NCBI GenBank assembly: GCA_033239525.1 | Contig: BSYO01000002.1 | Coordinates: 17,828,626-17,892,625, forward strand | DNA: 64,000 nt | Origin: Nepenthes gracilis | Taxonomy: Eukaryota > Streptophyta > Magnoliopsida > Caryophyllales > Nepenthaceae | Reading direction: 5' to 3' | In this document: piece by piece, positions 34,435-46,841 of the stretch | How the letters are laid out: each line of letters opens with the position of its first letter | How positions within the stretch are numbered: position 1 is the stretch's first letter | Made by a program: the position numbers and the translations under genes | Notes under the pieces: model-generated | The model's database searches: none | Told to the model about the DNA's origin: nothing | The model's input: the letters and a program-made list of their open reading frames with translations, nothing else

Positions 34435-36569
34435 TGCGAGGTCCCGATTCATAAATATGATCATTTAAAAGTAATTAAAATAATAATAATTCAGATGAGG
34501 CTAAATATGCATGGGAGAATGAATTTCAGAAGTGAAAAGAGAGGAAAACGGGATGCTGCATACTGATCTGCTACCAACAGCGGCGCTTGCCGCACGCTTC
34601 AGTACGGCAGCAATTGTCGAAAACTAGTAAGGCCCCACTCGCTGCTCGCCAGAGGTGCTCGAGTGAGGCCCTGGCAGGGAGGCGACGCTCACTACGTGCC
34701 TGCCGCGCGCTCAAGTGCAAGTGCGGTTTTCAGCCACTAACCCTCATTTCGTTTATAAAAGGGAAGATGGGAGATAATATGGCAGAGCACGAATGACGAA
34801 CAACGAAGGAGGGAGAGAAAAAAAGGGAAAAAGAAAGGAGATTTTGGCAGTTCCAATCCGATCCAAGTAAAAATAACGGTCAATCAGGAGAAGTAAGTGT
34901 ACCTCCAACCTTGTTTCCATTTTTGTAGCTTTTGAATATCTCCATTTTGGTATTTATACTCTAAAACCCCCGTTCCCCAAGATTTATTACAATTAATGTA
35001 TATTTCTCATGATTTCTTAAGTAGATTTTAAGTTTATGCATATATATGATGATGTATAACTCCGATTTTGTGATTTCATTAATATTTTGTATCCGATTAA
35101 TGTCTGAAAGTTTTGCCCGAAATCCTAGCTTGAAAATGAATATATAGTTTTGAGTTTAATTCATGTTATGTGTATATTTTATGATATTATGGCTTTAATT
35201 TTATAATTTGGCGCAAGATTGTGATTCGATTTTCATCCAGAAGTTTTTGCATGAAACCCTAGAATGAAAACTTAGGAATTTATATTGAAAACTTGGAATT
35301 TTGAGATTTAAATGTTAATCGTTGCCTTGTTAAAGTTTATTAAACGATTTATATCTGAAAACTTTATATGGAACTGTATTATCGAATTATGGAGACCCTC
35401 TGCAAGATTGATTGTACAAATTTGGATATGACCTTGAGATATGATGAATTTTGATTATGAAATTATGAGTAAATACATTAAATTAAGTTAAATTGGTAAG
35501 AAAATTTGGATATGACCTAGAACTGTCGTATAGTTAGATAGGGTTCTCCGGCATACCTTAAAACTTTACGGTAGTAATCGAGGATAATTCTGCCCATGGA
35601 GTGATATGTGGTCTGTCCCTCCTCAAGACGTAATCAAAGGATAGAGACTATTGAAACTTTAAATCATGAAATGAAATGAAAATAAATGACTATAGAACCT
35701 TTAGCCTTTGATTGTGTGGATTGAATACAATCTATCCGTGATTATTCGTCCTCTCGACTAGTAGCATATACTAGTTAGATCCTTGGAATAATGAACTAGA
35801 GTTTTGAAGAAAATGTGAGATTTGATGCGAATTTGTGATTTTCGATACGTGTTTATATTGATTTATACTTTCTTTTTTTTTCCAGGGACGTTTATGTTCT
35901 TTAGATATTTCTCTAGATTCTACTTTATTATACTAATGTTTTGCATGAAAATATTTCACTTGCATGTTTTACAATACCTTGATTTTGGTTCGCTCTTCTA
36001 TTTTTTTTCCCTTCAAATGAAATAGTAGAATTGATTCCTGATGAGTAAGAATAGGCAAAGGTTAGTAAGAAATATTTGGAGCCTTGAAGTCATCATCTTG
36101 ATGATAATTGAAAATTTTGATAGTCTTACATGTAAATAATGTATTTTGTGAATGGAATTTATGTATTTATAGTTATGACATATTATATTTTATGTTGGGT
36201 TACTGTATTTGCTTCCGTAAGATTATCTTATAGATTTAGTTTTGCTTCCGCTATTTTATTTTGAATTTTTACAGGTTCTAGATGACATTTCATTTTGAGT
36301 TTGAATAGTGGATGGGATGTGTTGTATTGGAGCCATGAATTATATGACATGTGTTGATCCTATGCTTTGAGATGTTGGTTTTTAAGATTTAAATAGTTAG
36401 TATATCTTAAACAGGTTGTTTAACACAAGTTATTTGTATGAGTTTTGACTAATTTTAGATGAGATTCTACTAAAATTTCTGTAAAATTCAATGAATTAAA
36501 TTTATGGATATTAGTTTTATTTGTTTATGGACAGAATGTCTTTAGAGGATAAGGACCCATTCCATCATA
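34435..36569 (+). repeat. Element C 5' LTR
   Basis: It starts TGCGAGGTCCCGATTC and ends CCATTCCATCATA, where the 3' LTR has CCGTCACA. It contains a CG-rich block (34570-34735), a TATA box, a GA-rich leader and the short acidic frame (36016-36054, with an added stop). Confidence 0.9.
34754..34760 (+). promoter_or_regulatory. TATA box of element C 5' LTR
   Basis: TATAAAA directly follows the CG-rich block and precedes the purine-rich leader. The same box is in the 3' LTR at 40226-40232. Transcription would start about 30 bp downstream. Confidence 0.7.
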
Positions 36570-36571
36570 GT

Positions 36572-36582
36572 TGATATCAAAG
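36572..36582 (+). other. Element C primer-binding site, decayed
   Basis: TGATATCAAAG is the initiator-Met site TGGTATCAGAG with two G-to-A changes, placed 2 bases after the 5' LTR. Confidence 0.7.
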
Positions 36583-36965
36583 AAAAGAGATGCATTGGGA
36601 ATGATTTGAATCGTATGCAAAAGTTTAGGAAATAATTATGATTGATCGAATAAGTAGGGATAGACATAGGATGATTACATCCTAGGTATCCTAACTAGAT
36701 AAGTTATACCAGAAATAGACCGCGATTTAGTGATTAAGTAGAGTGATATTGATTTTAGGCCTAAGATAATTGATTTGAGTTGAAGGTTTAAGTTGAATTG
36801 TTTTAAATTGAGGAAAGATAAGAGTAGTTAGGGTTAGAGGGAATGGCTAAGGGTCAGCATTAAGGATTTTATTCTAGATAGCACTAATTTATTTTAACCC
36901 ATCTCTTTGATCTAATTATTTGAGGTCATCTAATATTGTGATTTTTTTTTGTTATAGGATTGAAG

Positions 36966-38110
36966 ATGGCTAGTAAAAGAAGTAGAAAGAATAACCGCGG
37001 AGGTGCTAGTACCCCCATGAATGAGAAGCTGAGTACGTAAATTTGTTGGGAAGGATGACGAATGTTGTTAAATCGGTAGAGCAGCGTCATATGGCTCCAG
37101 TCCCTGCACCTGAGCCTGTTCCAGTAAATCATGCTCCGACTACGTATGATAGGTTTACAGCGAAGAGAGCACCTGAATTTTTAGGTGAACTTAATTCGGT
37201 GAAGACATACATTTGCATCCGGAGGATGAAAAGATTTTTAAAGTGATCCAATACTCTGACCGAAAAAATGTCATGTTTACGGTGTATAAGTTGGAGGATG
37301 AAGCCGATAGCTGATGGGCCATGAAAAACAGGGCGTTAGGTGTGCCTAATGAGGAGATTACATGGGAAATGTTCGATGGAGCTTTTATTAAAAAGTATTT
37401 TTTGTCCAATCTTTAGGATAAGAAGGAGCAAGAATTTATGCGACTCCGATAAGAAATCTTTACTGTAGTAGAGTATGATGTAAAATTTATTGAATTGTCT
37501 CATTATACGCCATATTTTGTGGAAGACGAACTGAGGAAGGCAAAGAAATTTTAGCAAGAACTGAGGGATGATATTAAAAGACAGTTGTCGACTCACAAAC
37601 TCCAAACGTATTTAGATCGAGCCCTAATTTATAAGGAGGAATTAGAGACACAAAAGTTCTTCGCTAAGAGAGCTGCTAGCTGGATAAGTTATAGTATGGG
37701 ATCATTTGTAGAACTCTTAGGGCCATCTAAGAAGGTGAAGACGGTAGATACAGGAAAGGGCATTATTGAAGTTTTATCGGTGACTAGTTCTTAGACATCA
37801 GCCGTTAAGTGTACATATTGTGGGAGAAAGTACATGGGAAAGTCCTGTTATAATGCAATGGGAGCATGTTATAATTGTGGGCAGCGGGGTCACCTGATGA
37901 AGGATTATATTACCTAAGAGGTTGGAAGCAAAGAAGCCAACTATTGCGCTTAAAGCGTTTGTGGTAATGGTGCGAGACCCGAGACACCCCCGAAAGTGGA
38001 TGGAGGTATTTTCCTTATTTATGAAATTTTTATTTTTGTTTTAATTGACTTGGGAGTTATGTATTCTTTTATTTCCCATGATTTGCATGATATGCCCCCA
38101 TCATCTGGAA
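36966..38110 (+). pseudogene. Element C gag and protease trace
   Basis: The ATG at 36966 opens MASKRSRKNNRGGASTP. Gag continues across frameshifts and stops with FTAKRAPEFLGELNS, then KVIQYSDRKNVMFTVYKLED and NEEITWEMFDGAFIKKYF (37350-37404). The zinc knuckles read CTYCGRKYMGKSC and CYNCGQRGHLMKDY, with the last Cys lost (37810-37912). A protease trace follows, VLIDLGVMYSFIS where DSGATHSFIS is expected (about 38038-38076). It is closely related to the gag at 24562-26085. Confidence 0.85.
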
Positions 38111-39903
38111 GATTATTGACTACTCTATAATTATGTCTATGCATTCTTTTGTGGATTGTGGATAGTTGATGACCGAATGCCTAATTAAGGAAGTGATCGG
38201 TCATGTATTGTTGGAAGAGAAAATTTCGGTTAATTGGTCAATATGATAGATAAGCGAAATGGGTGATTTGGAGATGGGATGGAATCGACATTGTTTCTAT
38301 GAAATTTGTATGGATTTAAAGGAACATCGTTTGGGTGCTGTTAAGGATACTTTGGGACCTTTTTGGGAAGTAAGATTAACTGATGGGTCAGGTAAATCAA
38401 CACAGATGGTAATGTTCTTGAGAAAGAGAAAGATTGGAATTTTGTTATTTTTACATCAATAGGTAACTACCCACAAGTAAAGTGGGGGAGGAGTCAATGG
38501 TTTGAAATTACTTCACCCGTAATTGGGATTTTATGATGAAGTCCTCGCCTTGAGGATTTATGGGTGATGCTTTTGAAAGAAATAAATGTCTTGCAAAATT
38601 TAAGAGTTAAGAGCTGTGATAGGTGGATCAGGTATCTTTCAAAGAAAGTGAATGTTAAGATCGATAGTGATATCGGAGGTTTCTATTTGAGAATTTGTAG
38701 AATTGCCTCGGAGATAACTTTGATCTAATAATTTTAAGAATTAAAATAGTTATGTTATAATGGAGAAGTAACCCTAGGAGATTGCAAGTAGATTAATCTG
38801 TTTAAGGATTGTTATGATATATTCTAATTATTATTAAGGAAGCGAACTTAGTATAGGCAATTGATGTTGAGAATCTCTGGGCTTGATATGCCTCTTGTAC
38901 TTCGTAAGAAATGTAAAAGGTAGATTGTGAGTAGGTTTGAATGCTTGGGAAATAGGAACTTGTATTTCTAAGTTAGGAAGCGGAATCGCATTCGAAGTGT
39001 GGAAGTTAGAAAATTTAAAATGGGAAGCCCATGTGATTTTGTATCAAAATAACCCACTCATCATGATTATGGAGAACGTGTTTGGGTTTACTCGGTTGGC
39101 TCCTTGGTGTGCCAACAAGATCTGAGATTGCTTAGTATAGGGTTCGAGATCTTGAGGTTACTAATTGTTAAGGTCCTAAGATTTTGGATAACGATCTAAA
39201 CTGTATTGAATCTATGGTGACTACTCTAGTTAGGATTTCTAGTTTTGGGGTGAATTGAAGATCTGTGAGGATTATTTTTGTGATATAGATATCTTAAAAT
39301 TAGTTTTTATCATGGCTACCACGTAAATTGGGTGCTTGAAAGGGAAAGTGTATATCATGGAAATGTCAATTTGATGACATGCCTACGAAATGATGAGAAT
39401 GTAAAGCATCTCGCTTTTGAGGTCTAATTGTGGCTTGAGATTTATATCGAAATCTTAGCTAAACTTGATAAAACAATTGGGTGTTTGGTCAAATTCGTTG
39501 TGGTGGTAAATGGTAATCAGATGATTTGAGTATGATGATTAATTAGAGCACGCAGTGGAAGAATAATGAACCCTTATACACTTTGAGGTTTAATTTGAAA
39601 TTCAAAGGAAATGCTCAATCTCGAGGTTTAGTATGAAAGGAAGTAAGGCATTTTGCTCGTTTAAAGTTTAGAACCAAGTCGAAAAATAGTTAACAAATTG
39701 GGTATTACCTTCGAGCTTAGTGGAATTAGACTTTAAATGAGACACACCAGATTATAAGGGTCAAAATGATTTGGAGGTTTAAGGTCTTAGAATAACCATT
39801 TTAATCTGAAAGTGATTTGGGAACGCTTGGAAGGTTCCTTTGATTTAGAAAATTTGAAGTTCGTTAAATTTCAAGAATGAAATTTCTATAAGTGAGGGAA
39901 AGT
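38111..39903 (+). other. Element C non-coding internal region
   Basis: No RT, RNase H or integrase signature is visible in any frame. Several stretches match the same region of element J: an AAGTGGGGGAGG segment at 38481 (J 60819) and a GGAAGCGGAATCG segment at 38979 (J ~61187). A tRNA-iMet-like stretch lies at 39544-39612. It ends in a purine-rich tract before the 3' LTR. Confidence 0.7.
39544..39612 (+). other. tRNA-iMet-like fossil in element C
   Basis: It reads TTAGAGCACGCAGTGGAAG, then AATAATGAACCC and a T-loop-like AATTTGAAATTC. It aligns with plant initiator Met tRNA with one gap, and most differences are G-to-A or C-to-T. Element J has a counterpart at 61629-61690. It is not a functional tRNA gene. 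Confidence 0.45.
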
Positions 39904-42037
39904 TATGAGGTTTTGATTCTAAAACATGATAATTTAAAAGTAATTAAAATAATAATAATTGAGATGAAACTAAATATACATGGGAGAATGAGTTTTAGAA
40001 GTAAAAAGAGAGGAAAATGGGCTGCTCCATATTGATCTACTACCCAATAGCACGGAGCTTGCCGCGTGCTAGAGTGCAGCAGCAGGCACCCAAAACCGAT
40101 AAGGCCCCGCTCATTGCTCGCCTAAGGCACTCGAGCGAGGCCATGGCAAGGAGCCGGTGCTCGCTACATGCCGGCCGTGTGCTAGAGCATAGGCACAATT
40201 TTCAGCCATTAACCCTCATTTCGTTTATAAAAAGGAGAGATGGAAGATAATTTGGCAGAGCACAAACGACAAACAGCGAAGGAGGGAGAGAAAAAAGGGA
40301 AAAAGAAGGGAGATTTTGACTATTTCACTCCGATTTAAGTAAAAATAATGGTAAATCGGGTGAAGGCAAATGTATCTCCAACCTTCTTTTCCATTTTTAC
40401 AACTTTTGAATATCTCCATTTTGGTATTTATGCTCTAAAACTCCTGTTCCCAAAAATTTGTTACGATTATTGTATATTTTTCATGATTTCTTGAGTAGAT
40501 TTTAAGTCTATACATATATAGAATCATGTATAACTCCAATTTCGTGATTTGGTTCATGTTTGTATCCAATTAATGTCCGAAAGTTTTGCCCGAAACCCTA
40601 GCTCGAAAATGAATATATAGTTTTGAGTTTAATTCATGTTATGTGTACATTTTATGAAATTATGACTTTAATTTTATGATTTGGCGCAAGATTGAGGTTC
40701 GATTTTCATCTGGAAGTTTTTGCATGAAACCCTAGAATGAAAACTTGGGAATTTACATTGAAAAGTTGGAATTTTGAGATTTAAATGTTAATCATTGCCT
40801 TGTTAAAATTTATTAAATGATTTGTATATGGAAACTTTGCATGGAAATGTATTATCGAATTATAGAGACCCTCTATAAGATTGATTGTATGAATTTGGAT
40901 ATGACCTTGAGATATGATGAATTTTGACTATGGAATTATGAGTAAATGCATTAAGTTATGTTAAATTGATAAGAAAATCGGACCTAGAACTGTCATACAG
41001 TTAGATAGGGTTCTCCGATATGTCTTAGAACTTTACGATGATAATCGAAGATACTCTATCCATAGAGTGATATGCGGTTCGGCCCTCCTCAGGACGTAAT
41101 TAGAGGATAGAGACTATCGAACCTTTGAATCATGAAATGAAATGAAAATAAATGACTATTGAACCTTTGGCCTTTGATTATGTAGATTGAATACAATCTA
41201 TCCTCAATTATTTGTCCCCTCGGCTAGTAGGATATACTAGTTAGGTCCCTGGAATAATGAACTAGAGTTTTGAAGAAAAAGTATGATTTAATGCTAATTT
41301 GTGATTTTCAAAATGTGTTTATATTGATTTATGCTTTCTTTTTTTGTTTGCATTGATGTTTCTGTTCTTCAGATATTTCTCTGGATTCTGCTTCATTGTA
41401 TTTTGTTCTGTATGAAAATATTTGACCTGCATGTTTTATGGTACCTTATTGGGTTTTGACTCGCTCTTCTATTTTTCCCCCTCTAGATAAAATAGTAGAA
41501 TTGGTTCCTACAAATAAGAATAGACAAAGATTAGCAAGGAAGATTTGGAGCCTTAAAGTCATCATCTTGAGGATAGTTGGAAAATTTGATAGTCTTACAT
41601 GTAAATAATGTATTTTGTGGATGGAATTTCTGTATTTATGGTTATGACATATTATGTTTTATATTGGATTACTATATTTGCTTCCACAAGATTACCTTAA
41701 GGATCTAGTTTTGCTTCCGCTATCTTGTTTTGGATTTGTAGAGGTCCTAAATGATATCTCATTTTGAGTTTGAATAGTGGATAGGATGTATTGTGTTAGA
41801 GCCATGAATGATATGGTATGTGTTGATCCTGTGCTTTGAGATGTTGGATTTTAAGATTTAATAGTTAGTATGTCTTAAACAGGTTGTTTAATACAAGTTA
41901 TTTTTATGGATTTTAGCCAGTTTTAGAGGAGACTCTACCAAAATTTTTATAAAATTCAATGAATTAAATTTATGGATATTAGTTTTGTTTGTTTATTGAC
42001 GGAAGGTCTTTAGAGGATAAGGACCCATTCCGTCACA
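39904..42037 (+). repeat. Element C 3' LTR
   Basis: It starts TATGAGGTTTTGATTC (TG to TA) and ends CCATTCCGTCACA. The TATA box is at 40226-40232 and the CG-rich block at 40030-40200. The short acidic frame (41486-41524) has lost its stop here. Confidence 0.9.
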
Positions 42038-42935
42038 CCTTCCCTTAAGAATAAGTAATCATGAAATTGGACCAAGAATTTATATTTTAGAGGATAGTAT
42101 TATCTGATATATCTTAGGATATTATAATAGTAGACCGAAGAATGCTCCTGGACCACGGGAGGGGCATGGTGGAATATGTGTTATCTGACCTCGTATATCG
42201 AGTGAAAGGTATATCGTCCTCCACAGGACGTTAAAGCTGAGGTATCGTGGGTAATGCCTTAACATGTGTGGATGTATACATATTCCATTTCTTGTTCGAC
42301 TACTTCATTAGCTGGTAAGGCCTATTGGCCCTAGTCTTTAAATAATAAATAAATATCTGCATGCTTCATGTTTATGTATCTATATTATACTCCTATTCCT
42401 TTTCTCTTAATTTATTTTGGATATATTGCTTATTATCCTTAATTATATTGTGTCTTATTGGAAATTCAGGTCACTCCTTAATGTTTTCTTGCCTTCAGAT
42501 GAGCACGTACTTATACCTAATGAGGGGGAGTAGAGATTAGTAGTTGGTTAGGTATTGAACTTGGAGGATAATTTTGTAGACGTAGATTTTGTGATTTTGT
42601 AATTTATGGAGTACTTTTGTACATTTTGATAGATATCTATTTGTTTATTTATGATGTACAGATAGTTTAGTTTTCACTATATATTGATGGATTATATACT
42701 TTCATTGATTGTTATGGTTAATTTTTAGGTACCTAGTAACATCTCTTATTTGTCGACAATGTATCCGAGAGATATAACGTTGGAGCCACACATTAGTTCT
42801 GTGGCTTTTGAGTCTTGTATTTTTATTTGTAGATATATATATATTGTACAGGATATTATATAGATTTATGATTGTCTAACGGACATCTTATAGGCAAAAC
42901 CTTACAAATTTTTAGTTAGAATGTGGTTCGTCACA

Positions 42936-44347
42936 AATTTAATCTTATCAGATGTCTCCTTGATGATCTCTCACCCCTAAGCCTTCTATCTCTAGTCTCT
43001 TCCCAATGAATTAGGGAACGACACTTCCTACCACTCAAAGCCTCAAACGGGATCATTCCAATACTCATTTGATAGCTATTATTATAGACAAATTCTGCCA
43101 ATAGTACATGTATATCCCAATCACCTTTTAGATCTAGGACCACAGCTCTCAACATATCCTCTAAACTCTAAATCATTAGCTCCGATTGATAGCATGTTTG
43201 GGGATAATAAGATGTACTGAACTTTAAATTTGTTCCAAACTTGCGATACAAACTCTCCCAAAACTTGGAAATAAATCTCAGATCCATATCAGAAACAATA
43301 GATGCTGACACACCATGCAGTTCGATAATCTCGTTGATATATAATCTGGCCAATTGATCCCGAAAAGAAGTAGTCCGAATAGCCAGGAAATGAGCTGATT
43401 TTGTGAGCCGATCAACAATTACTCATATGGCATCATGATTCCTGGGTGTCTTTGGCAAACCCATAACAAAATCCATCGATATATCCTCCCACTTCCAGCT
43501 AGGAATGGCCATCGGTTATAACCGACTAGATGGCTTCTTACACTCGACCATCAGTTGTTGACAAGTCAAGCATCTCCCAACAAAAGTTGCAATTTCTCTT
43601 TTCATGTTCCTCTACCAAAACATGTTCCTTAAATCTTGATACATCTTTTTGATTCCTAGATGAATGGTGTACTTGGAACAGTGGGCTTCCTTCATGATTT
43701 CCTATTTCAATTCTCCAATATCTAGCATATAAATCTGATCCTTAAATCTCAAAACTCCATCGGTCTGAATACTAAATTCAGCTCGGGAATCCTGATTAAG
43801 ATCTCCGACGGTGTCCATAAAAAATAGATCATCCATCTGACTCTATTTAATTCTTCCTAAAATTTTTGATTGAACTTGGAAGAATGAAACCATCATTCGG
43901 TTGTCTCAGACATGCCTCTTGTTATCACACTACCATATACATTCCAGCATCTCCATTTCCTTAATCCTCAAAGTGCCCATAAAGTTAGCTCAACGACTTG
44001 GGGTATCAACCACAACATTTACCTTCTCAGGTTAGTATTAAATTTCACAATCATAATACTTAAAGAAATCCATCCATCTTCTCGACCTCATATTCAGCTC
44101 TTTTTGAGAAAACAAGTACTTAAGGCTCTTACAATCAAAGTACACCAAAAATTTCTCACCATACAAGTAGTGCCTCAAAATTCTCAAAGTAAAGACCACC
44201 GCTGCCAACTCTAAATTGTGAGTTTGGTAGTTCTTCTCAAGAGTCTTAAATTGCCTAGACCCATATGCCATCACTTTCCCATACTATATCAAAACACAGC
44301 TTAAACCAATCTTAGACACATTACAACATATTACAAATCTGCTAGAT
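42936..44347 (-). pseudogene. Element E RNase H and integrase, middle part
   Basis: On the minus strand the RNase H reads [20 protein letters not shown], then [19 protein letters not shown] (44274-44100). The integrase follows with MDFVMGLPKTPRNHDA and VIVDRLTKSAHFLAI (about 43470-43370), SIVSDMDLRFISKFWESLYR (about 43300) and VYNNSYQMSIGMIPFEALSG (about 43090-43030). It is broken by stops and a few frameshifts. It is interrupted at 44347 by solo LTR G and at 42936 by solo LTR D. Confidence 0.9.
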
Positions 44348-46841
44348 TGTGAGGTTACGGATTTAGGAACTTAATAATAATGAGGTGATTAGTATGTTAA
44401 TGATTAATACTAATCCTTTGGGATGATTAAGGTTTGGTATCGGAAAAAAAATCGAGAAAATTATTCGGGTCCGGGCAAGTGTTCTCATATCCACTTCTCG
44501 TTCTCTCTCGATGTTTTGTGTATTTTCGTTGGGTATTTTGTGTCGATACCCACGGGAAACGTTAGAATCTCGAAACCCATGCCTTGAGGTCCAAGAAAAT
44601 GTAGTTAGTTGTCCGAATCGTGTCCGATTCGGCCTGGGTAGGTTTTACGAAACCCTAACCTACGGGATTTTGGGGGTTTCTGTTTCGGCCTCGTATCATG
44701 AAATTGACCTCAAAATTGGAATCCCCGTCCCAATGATGTATATATGTCGGCCATGGCCCGGTCCGATCTTGCACGTTGGACCCGTTCGCGGCGTCCGAGC
44801 CCGTTAAAGGGGCGTTATTCTTATTCACCCGAGACCGAAGGTAGATTTTGCGTGTTGTCACCTTCGTGAAATGATGAAATGATCCTAGAATATGAATCCC
44901 CATGTCCCAATTGTGTATATATCGACCGGATGCCGAATCCCGTAAGATTTGACCCGTTCGTGGCATCCGAAGCTTTAAAAGCTTCCCGCGTTGTGGATAA
45001 TCCGAAAATGAATGGGAAGTTGCATACTTCCACCCTCGTGATAAGTTAAATCGAACCCAAATGTGTAATCTTGTGTACAAAGTGTAATGCGAATCCACCA
45101 GGACGTCCGATCTCCAAGTATCGAACCATGTACGGCGTCCGGGTGTTCAAAAGGAAATCCGATAATGTTTACTTGAAATAAAATGAGAAATGTAATGTGA
45201 TATGCCTTCAAAATAGTTTGAAAGTAACGTTTAATCGATTAAACGTAAATGTGAGCCCGAATGTGAATCCAGGTATGGTGGAGAGCGGGGAATGAGTCTC
45301 GGAGGTTCCAAAGTGACTCGTGATCGTTTGAGGTATGAAATCTAATCTCTATTGTGAATTTGGATTGATTGTTGTGATTAAGAGAACTGGAGCCCGAAAG
45401 AAGTCGAATTGAACTTGTGATGTTTTGTTGTGGATTAAGGGAATTGAGTCCCATTGGATATCGTGAACCGTGATGTGAATGGAAGGGAGTCCACATTGTG
45501 CTCGTGATGATATAATCTCCTGGATGGAGATGTGTTTGATGGTGTAATCTCCCGATTGGAGATGATTGTGATGGGAATGAAATTTTCCGAGATGTGATTG
45601 TGTGGCAAATGTGGATTTCCCTCTAGTGTTGAACCCAACCTTGAAACTAGGACCCTGAGTCATATGGGTAGTATTCTTTAGTATACCATGTCCATCCCGG
45701 TATGAACCCGATAAATACCTGGCCACGTATTCCGACCGCTCGTGGGAGCGGGTGATGTCTGTGGTACGCTTTAGGAAACTACGTGTGGAAGAACGAGGAT
45801 TGCCTCCAGACCCCAGGGGTGTGGGGTGTGGTCGGCGACTTTCATATTGAGATGTAGTAAATCATGATGATTGTTGCATGGATGCAACCGAGGGTCGGGT
45901 GCTACCGACCAAAAATAGTAGCGTGGCTTTAGAATGTGTAGCTAACACATTCCTGTCCTCGTTCTCTCACATCGTTGGTTAGTACGGTCTACTTACTAGC
46001 CGGGTCCGCAAAGACGATGTAATAAATTAAATGAATAATATCCAATTGATGAACGGTGTGAATCCAGTAGACCAGAATGAGAACCGAATGAAACCCGTGA
46101 TTCAAGATGTAATCATGAGAATCAAGTGATTCTGATTAATGATCGACCAATGTAATCACGAGAATCGTAGGAATCAGGTGATTCCTGTTGTTTCATGTTC
46201 TCTCTCCTGTTTCTTGATTTTGGAGAGTATGTGTTTCCTTTTCCTATTCCTGTTCTTGTACATGCCTTGGAGAATTGTTTATGATTACATTTGCTTGTTT
46301 GTTAGCTCACTCTTGCGATTGATGTTTTCCTTTAGTGATGAGAACACTTAGCCGATTAGGATAGATGGAGCAAGGAGAAGCTTGCTTAATGAGATTGGCT
46401 GGACGGATTTTGAGTTGGATCAGATTTTGAGCAGCCACTTAGAGTTGGGCGTGGCTCATTATTGTTATTGTTTTAAGGTCTTGTTATGTTTCCGCATGTA
46501 TGATGATTTAGTTATGCTTCCGTCTGTATATATGTATGTTTGGAGTTTTGTTTCTTTTAGATGGCATCTCTAGATCCAAAGATAGTAGGTTGTGTCTTGT
46601 GTGGAGCCATGAGCCATGAGATGTGTGATCTATGTGTGGCGTGTTGTAGGCTTTGAGTTAAGCCTTTTGATTAGTCAGTGTGCAGACAAGGATATTTAAA
46701 CAGGTTGTATTTTGGTTTTCGTCTTGTTGCAGAAAGAAACTCCTCGATTTGATTTTAGAATCCATAGGTATTAATTATGGACTTTGGTTTGTATTGCCAT
46801 TGACGGAGGTTATTCGATGGAGAATAATCTGTTCCGTCACA
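44348..46841 (+). mobile_element. Solo LTR G, 2.5 kb, inside element E
   Basis: It starts TGTGAGGTTACGG and ends CTGTTCCGTCACA. It is flanked by TAGAT (44343-44347) and TAAAT (46842-46846), a duplication with one difference. It interrupts the RT/RNase H junction of element E, whose reading resumes on the far side. A CTCACTCTTGCGATT tract and a decayed copy of the short acidic frame lie near 46305-46360. The long open frames seen on its minus strand match no family I know. Confidence 0.8.

Larger units (their letters stand above)
34435..42037 (+). mobile_element. LTR retrotransposon C, gag-only (non-autonomous)
   Basis: A complete element with LTRs at 34435-36569 and 39904-42037 (2135 and 2134 bp), flanked by the exact duplication CCTTC (34430-34434 and 42038-42042). 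It sits inside LTR D. The internal region is only 3.3 kb. It has a PBS (36572-36582), a broken gag with zinc knuckles, a protease trace, then about 1.8 kb without RT or integrase, and a polypurine tract (39892-39903). The two LTRs differ by roughly one base in ten in a 150-base stretch compared by eye, mostly transitions, so the insertion is old. Confidence 0.9.
27871..42935 (+). mobile_element. Solo LTR D (net ~2.2 kb), split by LTR B and element C
   Basis: It starts TGTAAGATATCAG at 27871 and ends GTTCGTCACA at 42935. The 5-bp duplication AATTT stands at 27866-27870 and 42936-42940, and both flanks are consecutive parts of the element E integrase. D's own sequence is 27871-28083, 33324-34434 and 42043-42935. 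It has a CG-rich CGAGGCACGA block (33390-33640), a GA-rich leader (33685-33740), a GAG/GTAAGT donor-like site at 33792/33793 and the conserved short acidic frame (42498-42533). No internal region is present, so D is a solo LTR formed by LTR-LTR recombination. Confidence 0.85.

Noticed and set aside
38259..39125. Plus-strand frames of 62-67 codons in the element C core
   Set aside because: They are not conserved as frames in element J's matching region and show no pol motif.
44655..45726. Overlapping minus-strand frames up to 147 codons in LTR G
   Set aside because: Several frames are open at once in a solo LTR with no recognisable domain; the region is CG-rich with few stops by composition.
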